From Ideonella sp. (lineage in GTDB: Bacteria > Pseudomonadota > Gammaproteobacteria > Burkholderiales > Burkholderiaceae_C): a DNA stretch of 64,000 bases. Position 1 is the stretch's first letter, and each line of letters opens with the position of its first letter. The notes beneath the pieces are model-generated. The model was not told where the DNA came from, searched no databases, and saw only the letters and a program-made list of their open reading frames with translations. Shown piece by piece: positions 63,958 to 64,000 of the stretch. The position numbers and the translations under genes were made by a program. The stretch lies in the NCBI GenBank assembly GCA_016721465.1, contig JADKIA010000026.1, positions 18,008 to 82,007 on the forward strand. Reading direction: 5' to 3'.

Positions 63958-64000
63958 TCAACAACCGGCGCACGGCGCACGGACGCGGTTGATTGACCGC

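Larger units (their letters stand above)
61496..64000 (+). mobile_element. IS66-family insertion sequence, frameshifted, right end outside
   Basis: Contains the three-gene order tnpA-tnpB-tnpC typical of IS66. tnpA and tnpC are broken by frameshifts while tnpB is intact. Neither terminal inverted repeat could be identified with confidence; the right end lies beyond 63957 and perhaps beyond the window. Coordinates mark coding content, not element ends. Confidence 0.85.

Overview
The window is high-GC bacterial chromosome. Gene content and gene order point to Burkholderiales (Betaproteobacteria), probably the Comamonadaceae/Rubrivivax-Leptothrix-Roseateles neighbourhood. Markers include corC-lnt-glyQ-glyS-gmhB-plsC in a row, a COG0523 GTPase beside dksA, hslVU, a class I polyhydroxyalkanoate (PHA) synthase, and small conserved Burkholderiales proteins. 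I saw no rRNA, tRNA or CRISPR array. Everything here was read by eye; no database search was run.

Region 1 (1-20477) is a carbohydrate-uptake island. Reading leftward from about 12.8 kb are a TonB-dependent receptor, a complete sugar ABC transporter (binding protein, two permeases, ATPase), a tryptophan-halogenase-family flavoprotein, a secreted EEP-family hydrolase, a GH3 glycosidase and a GH127-like glycosidase cut by the window edge. Reading rightward are an OmpR-type response regulator, a 2CSK_N-type sensor kinase, and a second, paralogous sugar ABC transporter ending in a secreted glycerophosphodiester phosphodiesterase. The regulatory regions on both sides of the two-component pair carry the same heptamer in an 11-bp tandem, a plausible shared operator. 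The two permease genes of the left operon begin inside copies of a dispersed repeat.

Region 2 (20490-25204) holds a methyltransferase, a 2-hydroxychromene-2-carboxylate isomerase-like protein, a CbiM-like membrane protein, an HDOD protein and an acyl-CoA dehydrogenase. At 25.9-26.3 kb is a tract of about 360 nt that is almost all G on the + strand. It joins the 3' part of a secreted lectin-like gene to the 5' part of a PIN-domain gene. I treat this as a probable assembly or sequencing artefact, possibly a chimeric join. A lower-GC PIN/small-protein pair follows.

Region 3 (27003-31538) is a leucine/isovalerate catabolism cluster: thiolase, beta-carbonic anhydrase, isovaleryl-CoA dehydrogenase, thioesterase and a LiuR-like MerR regulator. 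It has two near-perfect palindromic operators. Region 4 (31682-48046) is housekeeping: YgjP-like peptidase, PlsC, GmhB (with an altered catalytic motif), GlyS, GlyQ, Lnt, CorC, COG0523 GTPase, a zinc-finger-less DksA with a long basic N-terminus, a STAS protein, HslVU, CoaX and AMP nucleosidase.

Region 5 (48148-58741) contains a short-chain dehydrogenase and PHA synthase behind a palindromic TGC/GCA-rich operator. Next come a divergent pair: an iron-containing alcohol dehydrogenase and a 719-residue protein whose C-terminal half resembles cyanobacterial acyl-ACP reductase and keeps its catalytic cysteine. This pair is the most interesting candidate for an undescribed system, possibly acyl thioester to aldehyde to alcohol, and both proteins carry basic Lys/Arg/Pro/Ala-rich tails. 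A methyltransferase, an MFS transporter and an EF-G-like GTPase follow. Region 6 (58854-64000) has a small DNA-binding-like protein, two tiny conserved proteins, a second HDOD protein and a frameshifted IS66-family element running to the window end.
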